Below are positions 1 to 8,362 of a stretch of DNA of 64,000 bases, piece by piece; the stretch's first letter is position 1; every line of letters starts with the position of its first letter. The notes under the pieces were generated by a model. The model made no database searches and had not been told where the DNA came from. It worked only from the letters and a program-made list of their open reading frames with translations. Origin of the DNA: Thalassolituus sp006212115 (lineage in GTDB: Bacteria > Pseudomonadota > Gammaproteobacteria > Pseudomonadales > Oceanobacteraceae); assembly GCF_040372045.1 (NCBI RefSeq), contig NZ_BAABWH010000002.1; one strand, written 5' to 3'. The position numbers and the translations under genes were made by a program.

Positions 1-756
1 AGTGCAAAACTGCGTGCGGAAAACGTCAACGTATTTTATGGCGAAAAACAGGCGATTTTTGATGTCAGCCTGGACATTGGTTCCAACGAAGTGATCGCTC
101 TGATCGGCCCTTCAGGTTGCGGTAAGTCGACCTTCCTGCGCTGTCTGAACCGCATGAACGACACGATTGATATCTGTAATGTTACAGGTGAAATTCTGCT
201 TGATGGCGACAACATTTATGACCCTCGTGTCGACGTTGTGCCACTTCGCGCGACGGTAGGCATGGTTTTCCAGAAGCCTAACCCTTTCCCTAAATCGATT
301 TACGACAACATTGCGTACGGCCCGCGTATTCATGGCCTCGCATCGTCACGTGTTGAACTGGACGAAATTGTAGAAAAAAGTCTGCAGCGTGCGGGCCTCT
401 GGAACGAAGTAAAAGATCGTCTTCATGCTCCGGGTACAGGACTGTCTGGTGGTCAGCAGCAGCGTCTGTGTATTGCCCGTACGATTGCGGTCGACCCGGA
501 AGTGATTCTGATGGATGAGCCATGTTCCGCACTGGATCCGATTGCAACTGCTAAAATTGAAGAATTGATCGATGAGTTACGCGAGAAGTACACCATCGCA
601 ATCGTAACGCACTCAATGCAGCAGGCTGCACGTGTGTCTCAGCGCACTGCGTACTTTCACCTGGGTCAGTTGATTGAGGTGAACGCAACCGATAAGGTAT
701 TTACAACGCCTGAGCACCAGTTGACTGAGGCCTACATCACCGGCCGCTTCGGCTAA
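1..756 (+). CDS. pstB: Phosphate ABC transporter ATP-binding protein PstB (5' end outside window)
   Basis: ATPase subunit of the high-affinity phosphate importer PstSCAB, acting on the cytoplasmic face of the inner membrane. The reading frame is already open at base 1 and the first visible residues (SAKLRAENVNVFYGEKQAI) match the start of PstB, so only a few N-terminal codons are missing. Visible motifs are Walker A (GPSGCGKST), the Q-loop (GMVFQKPNPFP), the ABC signature (LSGGQQQR), Walker B (VILMDEPCSALDP) and the switch histidine (IVTHSMQQA). It ends 11 bp before phoU, so the two are very probably cotranscribed. The rest of the pst operon should lie upstream of the window. Confidence 0.96.
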   Translation, partial: SAKLRAENVNVFYGEKQAIFDVSLDIGSNEVIALIGPSGCGKSTFLRCLNRMNDTIDICNVTGEILLDGDNIYDPRVDVVPLRATVGMVFQKPNPFPKSIYDNIAYGPRIHGLASSRVELDEIVEKSLQRAGLWNEVKDRLHAPGTGLSGGQQQRLCIARTIAVDPEVILMDEPCSALDPIATAKIEELIDELREKYTIAIVTHSMQQAARVSQRTAYFHLGQLIEVNATDKVFTTPEHQLTEAYITGRFG

Positions 757-767
757 GGGGTATCACG

Positions 768-1484
768 ATGGAAATGAATTTTAATCAGCATATTTCCGGT
801 CAGTTTAATGCTGATCTTGAAGCCATCCGCAATCACATGATGAGCATGGGTGGTCTGGTCGAGCGTCAGGTGAATCATGCTATTCAGGCTATCTGTACGG
901 GTGATACACAGCTGGCCGACGATGTTATCCGACGTGAAGACGATGTGGATAAGGCCGAAGTGACCATCGATAACGAATGCACCCAGATTCTGGTGCGTCG
1001 TCAGCCGGCGGCTTCGGATTTACGTATGGTGCTCGCGGTATCCCGTGTGGTACGTGACCTTGAGCGTATTGGTGACGAGGCGAGTAAAATCGCGATTCAT
1101 ACTCTGGAAGTAACGGACACCAAGAACCCACAATTTTGCCAGCAGGCGATGCGCTACATGGGTGAAGAAGTGGTGAAGATGATCTCGGGCGCACTGGATG
1201 CGTTTGCGCGTCATGACGTCGACGGTGCCATCGAAGTAGTCCGCACCGACAAGCTCGTCGATAAGCAATATGCATCTGCACTGCGTGAGTTGATCACCTA
1301 CATGATGGAAGATCCTCGTTCTATCAGTCAGGCAATCAACATCCTGTGGATACTACGAGCGATTGAGCGTATTGGCGATCACGCACGTAATATTTCTGAG
1401 CAGGTGATTTATCTGGTCAGCGGTACCGACGTTCGACACAGTTCTCTGACTGAGATGGAAGAAACCGCTCAGAAAGAAGACTAA
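768..1484 (+). CDS. phoU: Phosphate transport system regulator PhoU
   Basis: PhoU couples the Pst transporter to the PhoR kinase and holds the Pho regulon off when phosphate is plentiful. The 238-residue protein is the usual family length and carries the two repeated three-helix PhoU domains. The metal-binding E/DxxxD-type segments are visible around 'RVVRDLERIGDEASKIA' and 'RAIERIGDHARNISE'. It follows pstB by 11 bp, the standard pst operon order. A hairpin after the stop probably ends the transcript. Confidence 0.96.
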   Translation: MEMNFNQHISGQFNADLEAIRNHMMSMGGLVERQVNHAIQAICTGDTQLADDVIRREDDVDKAEVTIDNECTQILVRRQPAASDLRMVLAVSRVVRDLERIGDEASKIAIHTLEVTDTKNPQFCQQAMRYMGEEVVKMISGALDAFARHDVDGAIEVVRTDKLVDKQYASALRELITYMMEDPRSISQAINILWILRAIERIGDHARNISEQVIYLVSGTDVRHSSLTEMEETAQKED

Positions 1485-1500
1485 GCCTCGCCCCGCCTTT

Positions 1501-1526
1501 TACGCCTCTGATTCCTCAGGGGCGTA
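1501..1526 (+). terminator. Hairpin after phoU
   Basis: An 11-bp stem (one G-U pair) with a 4-nt loop lies 16 bp after the phoU stop. The T-tract that follows is short (ATTTC), so termination may be partial. It is the only good stem-loop before the porin promoter. Confidence 0.55.
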
Positions 1527-1621
1527 TTTCAACGCTCCCCGTTTATAAACATCATCTATACTCTTGCTGCACAGCCTCCATATTTCATATGTGACGGTTT
1601 TATTTCAATAACGTGACGATT

Positions 1622-1655
1622 CTGTCATATTGCTGTAACAAATAAGAAATATAGT
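1622..1655 (+). promoter_or_regulatory. Pho box and -10 of the porin promoter
   Basis: The 18 bases at 1622-1639 (CTGTCATATTGCTGTAAC) have the Pho box layout of two 7-bp direct repeats separated by 4 bp and closely match the E. coli consensus. A -10 hexamer, TATAGT, lies at 1650-1655, ten bases downstream. This is the architecture of PhoB-activated promoters, where the Pho box replaces the -35 element. The site is about 80 bp upstream of the porin start codon. Confidence 0.85.
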
Positions 1656-1721
1656 GTTCATCATTCTGTAACGCAGTGAGTTGCAGGCAATCGCTCATAA
1701 CTTATATTGGATAAATAACGC

Positions 1722-2684
1722 ATGAAAAAGACCGCACTTTTCGTCGCTATGGCAGCAGCAACGACCTTCGCACAAGCTGAAACTGTTGAAATCCCTGCTC
1801 CAACTTTCTACGGTAAAATGAACGTCACTCAAGAGTTTGTTCAGCAGGAAGATGCAGGTAACTACAGCGAGCTGAACTCAAACGCTTCTCGTCTGGGTGT
1901 GAAAGGTAACTTTGCACTGAATGACGAAATCACTGCTTTCTATCAGGCTGAGTTCCAGATTGGTGTCGATGGCGACCAGACTGATAAAGTTAGTATCGAA
2001 GGCGAAACAGTCAAGTACTCCTCCGCTTTCACTAAGCGCAATACTTTCATCGGCGCGAAAGGCAGCTTCGGTAAAGTTCAGGCTGGTATCTTTGACTCAG
2101 CACTGAAAGTGTCACAGAAGAAAGTTGACGTATTCAACGACCTGGCTGCAGACATCAAAAACTACGTGACCAACAGCGACAACCGTCCTTCAAATGTTGT
2201 TCGTTACCAGTCTCCTAGCCTGTCTGGCCTGGTTCTGACGTTTGACCACATCAACAGCGAAGACGAGACAGTTGCAAACTCTCAGTCTATGTCTGCTGCG
2301 TTCACTCAGGACATGGTATACGTTGCCGTTGCACACGACATTGGTGTTGAAGGTGCGGGTATCGACGTGACTCGCGTTGTTGGTCAATTGAACCTGGACG
2401 GCGGTATCCAGCTGGGTGCACTTTGGGAAACTGAAGACGATAACGGCGAAAGCAACGACGGCATGATGGTCTCTGCAGCAGTTAAAGCGGCCTCTAAAGT
2501 GACTCTGAAAGGCCAGTACGCTTCATCTGATATTCGCAGTGAAGGCGCTACTCAGATCACTCTGGGTGCAGACTACAAGCTGGCTAAGAATGCGAAAGTA
2601 TTCGGCTACGTAAGCGATGCAGAAACTGATGCGGACAGCTCTGGCATGCAAGTATTTGCAGTAGGTGCTGAGTACAAGTTCTGA
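1722..2684 (+). CDS. Outer-membrane general porin, probably phosphate-starvation induced
   Basis: A 320-residue trimeric-type beta-barrel porin of the Gram-negative porin family (OmpC/PhoE-like, Porin_4). Residues 1-19 form a Sec signal peptide (MKKTALFVAMAAATTFAQA). The mature protein starts with a typical first strand (APTFYGKMNVT), shows the ASRLGVKG and FIGAKGSFGKVQAGIFDS strand motifs, and ends in the aromatic C-terminal signature EYKF needed for outer-membrane assembly. The strong Pho box upstream and the adjacent pstB-phoU suggest a PhoE-like role in taking up phosphate or anions during starvation. The regulation is read from sequence; substrate preference is inferred. A strong terminator follows. 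Confidence 0.9.
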   Translation: MKKTALFVAMAAATTFAQAETVEIPAPTFYGKMNVTQEFVQQEDAGNYSELNSNASRLGVKGNFALNDEITAFYQAEFQIGVDGDQTDKVSIEGETVKYSSAFTKRNTFIGAKGSFGKVQAGIFDSALKVSQKKVDVFNDLAADIKNYVTNSDNRPSNVVRYQSPSLSGLVLTFDHINSEDETVANSQSMSAAFTQDMVYVAVAHDIGVEGAGIDVTRVVGQLNLDGGIQLGALWETEDDNGESNDGMMVSAAVKAASKVTLKGQYASSDIRSEGATQITLGADYKLAKNAKVFGYVSDAETDADSSGMQVFAVGAEYKF

Positions 2685-2725
2685 TCTGCTAGTTCGGATT
2701 AGCGCAGCCCCTTGAGGGCAACGAA

Positions 2726-2766
2726 GAAGGCTCTCCTGATGGTATCAGGGGGGCCTTTTTTCTTTT
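2726..2766 (+). terminator. Rho-independent terminator after the porin
   Basis: GC-rich stem (GGCTCTCCTGA...TCAGGGGGGCC) followed by a run of T residues, starting about 45 bp after the porin stop. Confidence 0.9.
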
Positions 2767-2803
2767 ATTATTCTTGGTCTTCCTTTCTGCTGGTGCGACA
2801 AGC

Positions 2804-4366
2804 ATGTACAAGAAGAAGTTGTTTCTCTTCGGTTTTATTTCGGCTGCGGTATTGGTGGTGGCGCTGACCAGTGTTTCTTTTTCCGCCTACATCACCAAAG
2901 AAAACCTACGCCAGAGTGAAACTGCGCAATCGCTGTTATCTGAGCACCAGAAGCTCTCCAGTATTTCATACCGCTTATTTAAACAGCTGACGGACGAGCT
3001 GATTTTTGGACGTAATGCCAACCAGGCTCTGGTACGCAATAAACAGAAGCTGATTGAAGAATCGCTATCGATTATCCGTGAGCTGGAAGTGGTCCAGCGT
3101 AATGATCTTGGCCCAGCGATTACACAGGGGAGTGTCGAAGACACCGATGAGCTGGAAATGCTGATCGACGAGATCATCAGTGAATTCAACGCCATTATTG
3201 CAATGAATGACTCCACCCCGCTGCGTCAGCAGGCCCGCCTTCAGCGCTTGCTGGAATTTACGATCGACAATAAATTCCGTGAAGCCATCAACGCGGCGGT
3301 GTCGCGCCAGAGCAATGTTGTGTCTGCAACTAATTCCCGTATTGAAGCCCTGAATGCGGCTACCGTCTGGTTCAGTGTGATTCTATGCGTGTTGGTCGGC
3401 CCATTTATTGTGTTTGGTTGTATCTGGCTGTTTAACCAGCTTTATCAGCCTTTAACACTGATAGACAGTGGCACGCAGATTATTGCATCGGGGAATTACA
3501 CTTTCCGCTTACCGGAAAATCTGGATCAGGAATTTCATTCGCTGGTGCAGTCGCTGAACCAGTTAGCCGGAAAAATGGCCGAGCATGAAAAACAAGAAGA
3601 AGTGATGCGGACTCAGCTTCAGATCGAAGTCGATCAGAGAACATCTGAGCTGACGGAGGCAAACCGACAACTGACCTTGATTGATGCCCGTCGAAAGCAA
3701 TTTATTGCCGATATATCACATGAACTGCGTACGCCGCTGACGGTGATTCGAGGGGAGGCGCAGGTGACTCTGCGTCAGAATGATCCTGCGATGGAAGATT
3801 ATCGCGCTGCCCTGCAAACGGTGTTGGATCAGGTTGTTGGGTTGAGTGTGTTGGTTGATGATCTGCTCTTGCTGGCGCGGGCCGAGATTAATCAATTGCG
3901 GCTGCTTGTCGAAGATATTGATGTCGTCGATGTCATCGAGAGCCAGCTCGAGCAGTGGCAGCGGAAAATGCCACTTCGGACTTTCTCTCTGGAGAAGGGA
4001 GGCTTGCAGGAATCGACGCTATCCATTGCCGCCGATGAACAGCGCCTGCGCCAGATTGTTACTATTCTGTTGGATAACGCCACGCGTTACTCTGAACCGG
4101 ATTCCGCTATTGATGTGTTGTTGAGTGCTACGGTTGAGGCGATAAAAATTCAGGTGAAGGACTACGGCTCCGGTATTTCTCCTGCCGACTTACAGTATAT
4201 CTTTGAGCGTTTTGTGCGTTTTAAACCGCGCACGGACGGCGCCGGACTCGGCTTATCGATTGCACGCGCGCTGGTCGAGGCACATCATGGTGAGATCCGG
4301 GCGGAGTCTGAGCAAGGTCAAGGCTCGGTCTTTACTGTGGTCATCCCGAGGCAGCGACCAATATGA
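2804..4366 (+). CDS. Sensor histidine kinase (HAMP/HisKA/HATPase)
   Basis: Inner-membrane sensor kinase of about 520 residues. It has an N-terminal membrane segment (about residues 6-28), a helical periplasmic region, a second membrane segment near residue 190, a HAMP linker, a coiled region, then HisKA with the H-box (ISHELRTPLTVIRGE), an N-box (LLDNATRYS) and G-boxes (DYGSGIS; GAGLGLSIA). The start is taken at ATG 2804 (MYKKKLFLFG); a TTG ten codons earlier is less likely. Its stop overlaps the start of the next gene (ATGA), so the two form a kinase/regulator pair. The stimulus cannot be told from sequence; a helical periplasmic domain is compatible with many ligands. Confidence 0.9.
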   Translation: MYKKKLFLFGFISAAVLVVALTSVSFSAYITKENLRQSETAQSLLSEHQKLSSISYRLFKQLTDELIFGRNANQALVRNKQKLIEESLSIIRELEVVQRNDLGPAITQGSVEDTDELEMLIDEIISEFNAIIAMNDSTPLRQQARLQRLLEFTIDNKFREAINAAVSRQSNVVSATNSRIEALNAATVWFSVILCVLVGPFIVFGCIWLFNQLYQPLTLIDSGTQIIASGNYTFRLPENLDQEFHSLVQSLNQLAGKMAEHEKQEEVMRTQLQIEVDQRTSELTEANRQLTLIDARRKQFIADISHELRTPLTVIRGEAQVTLRQNDPAMEDYRAALQTVLDQVVGLSVLVDDLLLLARAEINQLRLLVEDIDVVDVIESQLEQWQRKMPLRTFSLEKGGLQESTLSIAADEQRLRQIVTILLDNATRYSEPDSAIDVLLSATVEAIKIQVKDYGSGISPADLQYIFERFVRFKPRTDGAGLGLSIARALVEAHHGEIRAESEQGQGSVFTVVIPRQRPI

Positions 4367-5046
4367 AAATACTTATCGCCGATGACGAACTACCGCTGCT
4401 CAGCTTTCTCAAACGAGGCCTTGAGGCAGAAGGGTACGAGGTGATTGCAGAGAGTGATGTGCACAATTTAATTGTGACCATCAGTCAGTACCAGCCTCAG
4501 GTTGCGGTATTGGATCGCATGTTTGGCGATACCGATAGCCTTGTATTGCTGCAGAGTATCAAGCGCTTACCTTCGCCGCCTATGGTACTGCTGCTGACGG
4601 CGATGGATGATGTCAGCGACCGGGTCGATGGCTTGCGTCAGGGCGCGGATGATTACTTGTGCAAGCCTTTCGATTTTGAAGAATTGCTCGCTCGGGTACA
4701 GGTACTGAGTCGGCGGCTTGCGGTTGCTGAGCCCGTAACCAGCGACCAATTGCAATGCGGCCCTTTGACCCTATACCGCGATGAGCGTATTGCCAGATAT
4801 CAGACAGAAGAGCTATCGCTTACCCGTCTCGAATACGACCTGCTCGAGTATTTTGTTCAGCACGTGGGCAAAGTGCTCAGTCGTGAGCGTATTCTCAATC
4901 AGGTGTGGCAGTCTGAGAAAGATCCTATGACAAACATCGTTGATGTCTACGTGAGTCGGGTTCGACAGAAATTGTCGGAGTTTGATGAGCTGGCGATTGA
5001 GACGCTGAGAGGGAACGGTTATCGGCTGACCGTAGTCAGCCGATAA
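4363..5046 (+). CDS. OmpR/PhoB-family response regulator
   Basis: A 227-residue two-domain regulator. The receiver domain (about 1-115) has the acidic pocket (IADDE), the phosphoacceptor aspartate in AVLDRMFG and the conserved lysine in LCKPF. The C-terminal winged helix (about 130-225) has the OmpR-type ending DVYVSRVRQKL...GNGYRLT. It overlaps the upstream kinase by 4 bp and is its presumed partner. It is distinct from the two PhoB proteins elsewhere in the window. Confidence 0.92.
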   Translation: MKILIADDELPLLSFLKRGLEAEGYEVIAESDVHNLIVTISQYQPQVAVLDRMFGDTDSLVLLQSIKRLPSPPMVLLLTAMDDVSDRVDGLRQGADDYLCKPFDFEELLARVQVLSRRLAVAEPVTSDQLQCGPLTLYRDERIARYQTEELSLTRLEYDLLEYFVQHVGKVLSRERILNQVWQSEKDPMTNIVDVYVSRVRQKLSEFDELAIETLRGNGYRLTVVSR

Positions 5047-5064
5047 AGCAGAGGGTGCTGCTTG

Positions 5065-5085
5065 AATAAGTCGTCGTGACTTATT
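5065..5085 (-). terminator. Hairpin between converging response regulator and carbonic anhydrase genes
   Basis: An 8-bp perfect stem (AATAAGTC/GACTTATT) with a 5-nt loop sits in the 34-bp gap between two converging genes and covers the stop codon of the minus-strand gene. It is AT-rich and lacks a clean T-tract, so it would be a weak bidirectional terminator at best. Confidence 0.35.
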
Positions 5086-5938
5086 TGATGACGGATAGAA
5101 GCAGTGGATTCAGAACCAGATTGCGAACTCCGTGCGCATGGTCTTCATTAAACTGATTGTCTTCACACCAGTCGGCAACCGTGTTGATATTTACCACGGC
5201 TACTTCGGGACGGACGCTCCAGCTAACCTGCAAAGGTGAACCTTTTTCGTTGTACGACGGGCCTGTTGTTGAGCCTGCGTACTGAACTGGAGTACCGGTG
5301 TTGGTTGGGATATTCGGAGCCTGGAAATAACCGTCTTTTTGCTCAACGGTCGCCAGATCCAGGAAGCTGGTAGCGGACTTGTCGTTCGCCAGAACCATTA
5401 CCTGAGCTTCAACGCGCAGCTGCGGATTCATGATGTTATCGGACAGACATGCGCCCAGAGTCGGACCTGGTTCAATCTGTGCTGTGGTATGTACGAAATG
5501 GACTTCGATGGTGTCGCCCGGTACCAGACCTTTACCTTTTGCAGCGCATACTTTGCCTTTAGTTGGCTTAAGCTGCTTTTTGCTCAATGTGCCATCGTAC
5601 AGATAGCCTGTGCCAGCTCCCTGACCGTTACCATTACCCGCGTACGTGGTGAACTCACCGCCTTTGTGCTCTGCGCCAATGTGGAAGTGGATATTACACA
5701 GGTTCATTGCAGTGTGAGCTGGCGCAGCCTGAAACTGGTTGGCGTTTTCGCCGTCAAGCTGGTCAATGTCACGTGGGGACTGTGGACCAAATCCTTGTCC
5801 TGCCGTGTTTTCAGCAAGGCGTTTACGTTGCTCTGCAATAACGTCGTCAGAAACGACAACCGTTGAAGAGTATCCTGCAATAGCAACAGCAGGGACGAGA
5901 ATCAGTCCTGCGATGAGAGATCGTTGTGAGTAAGCCAT
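5081..5938 (-). CDS. Delta-class carbonic anhydrase, exported
   Basis: A 285-residue protein that I recognise as belonging to the delta class of carbonic anhydrase, first known from marine diatoms and also found in some bacteria. It would interconvert CO2 and bicarbonate. Candidate zinc ligands are His84 and His86 in NIHFHIGAEH and His147/His150 in EVHFVHTTA. An N-terminal hydrophobic stretch (about 8-21) looks like a signal peptide, so the enzyme should be periplasmic. Ribosome binding is strong (AAGGAGGA before ATG 5938). It lies 96 bp downstream of phoR1 on the same strand with no obvious terminator between, so it may be read from the phoB1-phoR1 promoter. The family assignment is from memory of motif context and was not searched. 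Confidence 0.75.
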   Translation of the reverse strand: MAYSQRSLIAGLILVPAVAIAGYSSTVVVSDDVIAEQRKRLAENTAGQGFGPQSPRDIDQLDGENANQFQAAPAHTAMNLCNIHFHIGAEHKGGEFTTYAGNGNGQGAGTGYLYDGTLSKKQLKPTKGKVCAAKGKGLVPGDTIEVHFVHTTAQIEPGPTLGACLSDNIMNPQLRVEAQVMVLANDKSATSFLDLATVEQKDGYFQAPNIPTNTGTPVQYAGSTTGPSYNEKGSPLQVSWSVRPEVAVVNINTVADWCEDNQFNEDHAHGVRNLVLNPLLLSVIK

Positions 5939-6034
5939 GGTGAGTCCTCCTTAATTGGCGAACTCAGAGTAACCATGTGGCTTAAAAAGAGCCTGAATCC
6001 ATCATTAACAGAAGATTAATTTTGGCTGCGCCGG

Positions 6035-7315
6035 TTAAACAGCGGCTTCAACGCCCTCGCCGACCCGGAAAGCGGGGATCACAAATGAGAAAGTACTGCC
6101 TTGACCGATCACAGATTCAATTTTGAGTTCGGCATCGTGGTGCTCAAGCGCATGCTTCACGATTGATAAACCGAGGCCGGAACCGCCAACAGTCGATTCG
6201 CGTGATTCATCCACCCGATAAAAACGTTCGGTGACGCGGGCCAGATGCTCAGGCGGAATACCCGGACCTTTGTCTTTGACTGCGACTTCGAGGCCTCGGT
6301 CCATCTGAGTCAGGGAGACACGTACCTGCTCTCCATCACCGTATTTAATGGCATTGGTGATGAGGTTGGTCAGCGCGGAGTGCATTTCGTCTTTGAAGCC
6401 ATCAATCATCAGGCGGCCTTCCGCTTCGACGATCACGGAGGCGGTGTCACTGTAGCCTTTCATCTCACCAGCGACCTGTTCGCACAGGTTGGTCAGATTA
6501 AACACCACGCCGTTGCGTTCACGGCTGGCACTTTCTAGTTTGGACAGCTGAATCAGATCGTTAACCAGATTGGTCATACGACTGGACTGGCTACCCATTT
6601 GTGCGAGTGCTTTGGCTAATGGTGCCGGAACGTCCATATCCGTCAGCATTTCGAGATAGCCATTGATCACGGTAAGGGGAGTGCGTAATTCGTGTGAGAC
6701 ATCCGCAATAAAGTCCTGGCGCATGGTCTCAACCCGTTTGCGCTCTGTGACATCACGGATCAACATGATCTTCTGGTCGACGCCAAACTCGGTGATCTGT
6801 ACCTGCAGGCTGAAAGTACGGAGATCAAACTGCAGAGGTTCACTGAAGTCGGCTTTACGGAAGTAGCGGACAAAATGCGGGGCACGTACAAAGTGGGTGA
6901 TATGTTGGCCACTGTCATTTTTCCGCAGTAGCAGCATCCGGGTGGCAGCACTGTTGAAGGTGTCAATGTGGCCGACGCTGTCGAGGACAACAACACCGTC
7001 CTTTAAGGCTTCAATTCCCTGATTGTAGCGTTGGAGCATTTTTGCCTGATTAAGAAGGCGCTCTTTCAACGTCTTTTCGCGTCGGATAATCCGGTCTGCG
7101 GCGTAGCCGATCAGTCCGTTATCCTGCGGCGCAGGTCCCTGGCGATAACTCCATTTAAAAATACTGCTGGCGTGACGAATACTAAAAATCTGAGAGACGA
7201 TCAGACCGACAATCAGGCCGTACAGTGGGTAGTCGACAGACCAGCCCACTGCGAACCCCGCCAGAATAATAATACTGACTCTCAGCAATTCACGCTGAAG
7301 TGCACCTTGATACAA
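6035..7315 (-). CDS. phoR: PhoR-type phosphate sensor histidine kinase, divergent copy (PhoR1)
   Basis: A 426-residue kinase laid out like PhoR: a short N-terminal pair of membrane segments (about 10-45), a PhoR-type linker, a PAS domain (about 95-190), HisKA with H-box DVSHELRTPLTVINGYLE, an N-box (LITNAIKYGDG), and G-boxes DKGPGIPP and GGSGLGLSIVKHAL. It starts 18 bp after the phoB1 stop, so the two form an operon. The window carries a second full PhoBR pair at 12038-14022. This copy is the less canonical one by neighbourhood and by its partner's sequence. A function in phosphate sensing is likely but it may respond to another cue. Confidence 0.85.
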   Translation of the reverse strand: MYQGALQRELLRVSIIILAGFAVGWSVDYPLYGLIVGLIVSQIFSIRHASSIFKWSYRQGPAPQDNGLIGYAADRIIRREKTLKERLLNQAKMLQRYNQGIEALKDGVVVLDSVGHIDTFNSAATRMLLLRKNDSGQHITHFVRAPHFVRYFRKADFSEPLQFDLRTFSLQVQITEFGVDQKIMLIRDVTERKRVETMRQDFIADVSHELRTPLTVINGYLEMLTDMDVPAPLAKALAQMGSQSSRMTNLVNDLIQLSKLESASRERNGVVFNLTNLCEQVAGEMKGYSDTASVIVEAEGRLMIDGFKDEMHSALTNLITNAIKYGDGEQVRVSLTQMDRGLEVAVKDKGPGIPPEHLARVTERFYRVDESRESTVGGSGLGLSIVKHALEHHDAELKIESVIGQGSTFSFVIPAFRVGEGVEAAV

Positions 7316-7333
7316 GCTCAGCTACCTCACTGA

Positions 7334-8020
7334 CTATTCTGCGGAGAAACGATAACCACTTCCTCTGACGGTTTGTATCAGACGTTCGTGGTCATTGATC
7401 GAAATGGCTTTGCGTAGCCGACGGATGTGAACATCCACCGTACGTTCGTCGATGTACACGTTGCCACCCCAGACTTTGTCGAGAAGTTGCTCACGTGAAA
7501 AAACCCGGTTTGGATGGCGCATGAAAAACTCGAGTAGCTTGTACTCCTTGGGCCCCATAGTGATAACGGTACCGTCAATGCGGCACAACTGCTCGTCAGG
7601 ATGGCAGCTGAGAGCGCCGATGCTGAGTTGATCGCTGCTGGAAGCTGCACTGCGGCGCAGTACCGCTTTAACCCGAGCATTTAATTCGCGTGGTGAGAAT
7701 GGTTTAGTGACGTAATCGTCTGCACCGCACTCAAGGCCTTTGATCTTGTCTTCTTCTTCCGAACGAGCGGTCAGGAGGATGACGGGAATATCTTTAGTGC
7801 GTTCTTCACGCTTCAGTCGTGTGGTCAGTTCGGGGCCGCTCATCATCGGCATCATCCAATCTAATACGACGAGATCGGGTTGTTCGTTGATGATCATCTG
7901 AAGTGCAATCTGCCCATTCGCTGCTTTGCGGGTTTGATATCCTGCCATCTCAAGACCCGTACAGATCAGGTCGCAGATAGCGGGCTCGTCATCGACAACG
8001 AGAATAAATCCGGCACTCAT
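7334..8020 (-). CDS. phoB: PhoB-type response regulator, divergent copy (PhoB1)
   Basis: A 228-residue OmpR-family regulator clearly of PhoB type. The receiver has VVDDE, phosphoacceptor LDWMMP and the TKPFSPREL motif. The DNA-binding domain has the strongly PhoB-specific ending VWGGNVY.DERTVDVHIRRLRK and GSGYRFS. Because the recognition helix region matches PhoB2 nearly exactly, both proteins probably bind the same Pho boxes. Compared with PhoB2 it diverges more in the receiver and at the N-terminus (MSAGFILVV). A Pho box lies 45-62 bp upstream, suggesting autoregulation. Confidence 0.87.
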   Translation of the reverse strand: MSAGFILVVDDEPAICDLICTGLEMAGYQTRKAANGQIALQMIINEQPDLVVLDWMMPMMSGPELTTRLKREERTKDIPVILLTARSEEEDKIKGLECGADDYVTKPFSPRELNARVKAVLRRSAASSSDQLSIGALSCHPDEQLCRIDGTVITMGPKEYKLLEFFMRHPNRVFSREQLLDKVWGGNVYIDERTVDVHIRRLRKAISINDHERLIQTVRGSGYRFSAE

Positions 8021-8064
8021 TCAGGGCACCTCTGCCTAGTGTATTCATTTTCAGTGGCGGTATT

Positions 8065-8082
8065 GTGACATTTTTATGACCA
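8065..8082 (-). promoter_or_regulatory. Pho box upstream of phoB1
   Basis: On the minus strand the 18 bases read TGGTCATAAAAATGTCAC, which fits the 7-4-7 Pho box pattern with about three departures from consensus. It lies 45 bp before the phoB1 start codon, a normal distance for an autoregulated phoB promoter. Confidence 0.75.
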
Positions 8083-8181
8083 TTTTGGGCTATTATCCCA
8101 CTGCAACAGTGTGTGTCTCGGCTGCTCCCCGCCAGGAAGCGTTAACTTGTTGAAAAATAGAAAATTCTTTTAAAAAAACGG

Positions 8182-8210
8182 TTGACGATGGCGGGGTCCG
8201 TCAGTAATAT
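8182..8210 (+). promoter_or_regulatory. Sigma-70 promoter of tRNA-Thr
   Basis: -35 TTGACG (8182-8187) and -10 TAATAT (8205-8210) are separated by 17 bp. A GC-rich discriminator (CTCCGCCC), typical of stringently controlled stable-RNA genes, leads into the tRNA 14 bp later. Confidence 0.85.
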
Positions 8211-8223
8211 CTCCGCCCACTTA

Positions 8224-8299
<76 letters not shown>

Positions 8300-8304
8300 T
8301 ACAA

Positions 8305-8342
8305 AAAAGCCCGTACAGCAATGTACGGGCTTTTTCTTTTTT
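8305..8342 (+). terminator. Terminator of tRNA-Thr
   Basis: Perfect 9-bp stem GCCCGTACA/TGTACGGGC with a GCAA tetraloop, A-run before and T-run after. It probably works in both directions and also serves the minus-strand gene that ends at 8363. Confidence 0.93.
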
Positions 8343-8362
8343 GGGCAGTTGCTCTAACAGCC

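Noticed and set aside
5339..5866. Plus-strand open frame of 175 codons opposite the carbonic anhydrase gene
   Set aside because: It overlaps a well-supported minus-strand gene with signal peptide and metal-ligand motifs and has no family features itself.
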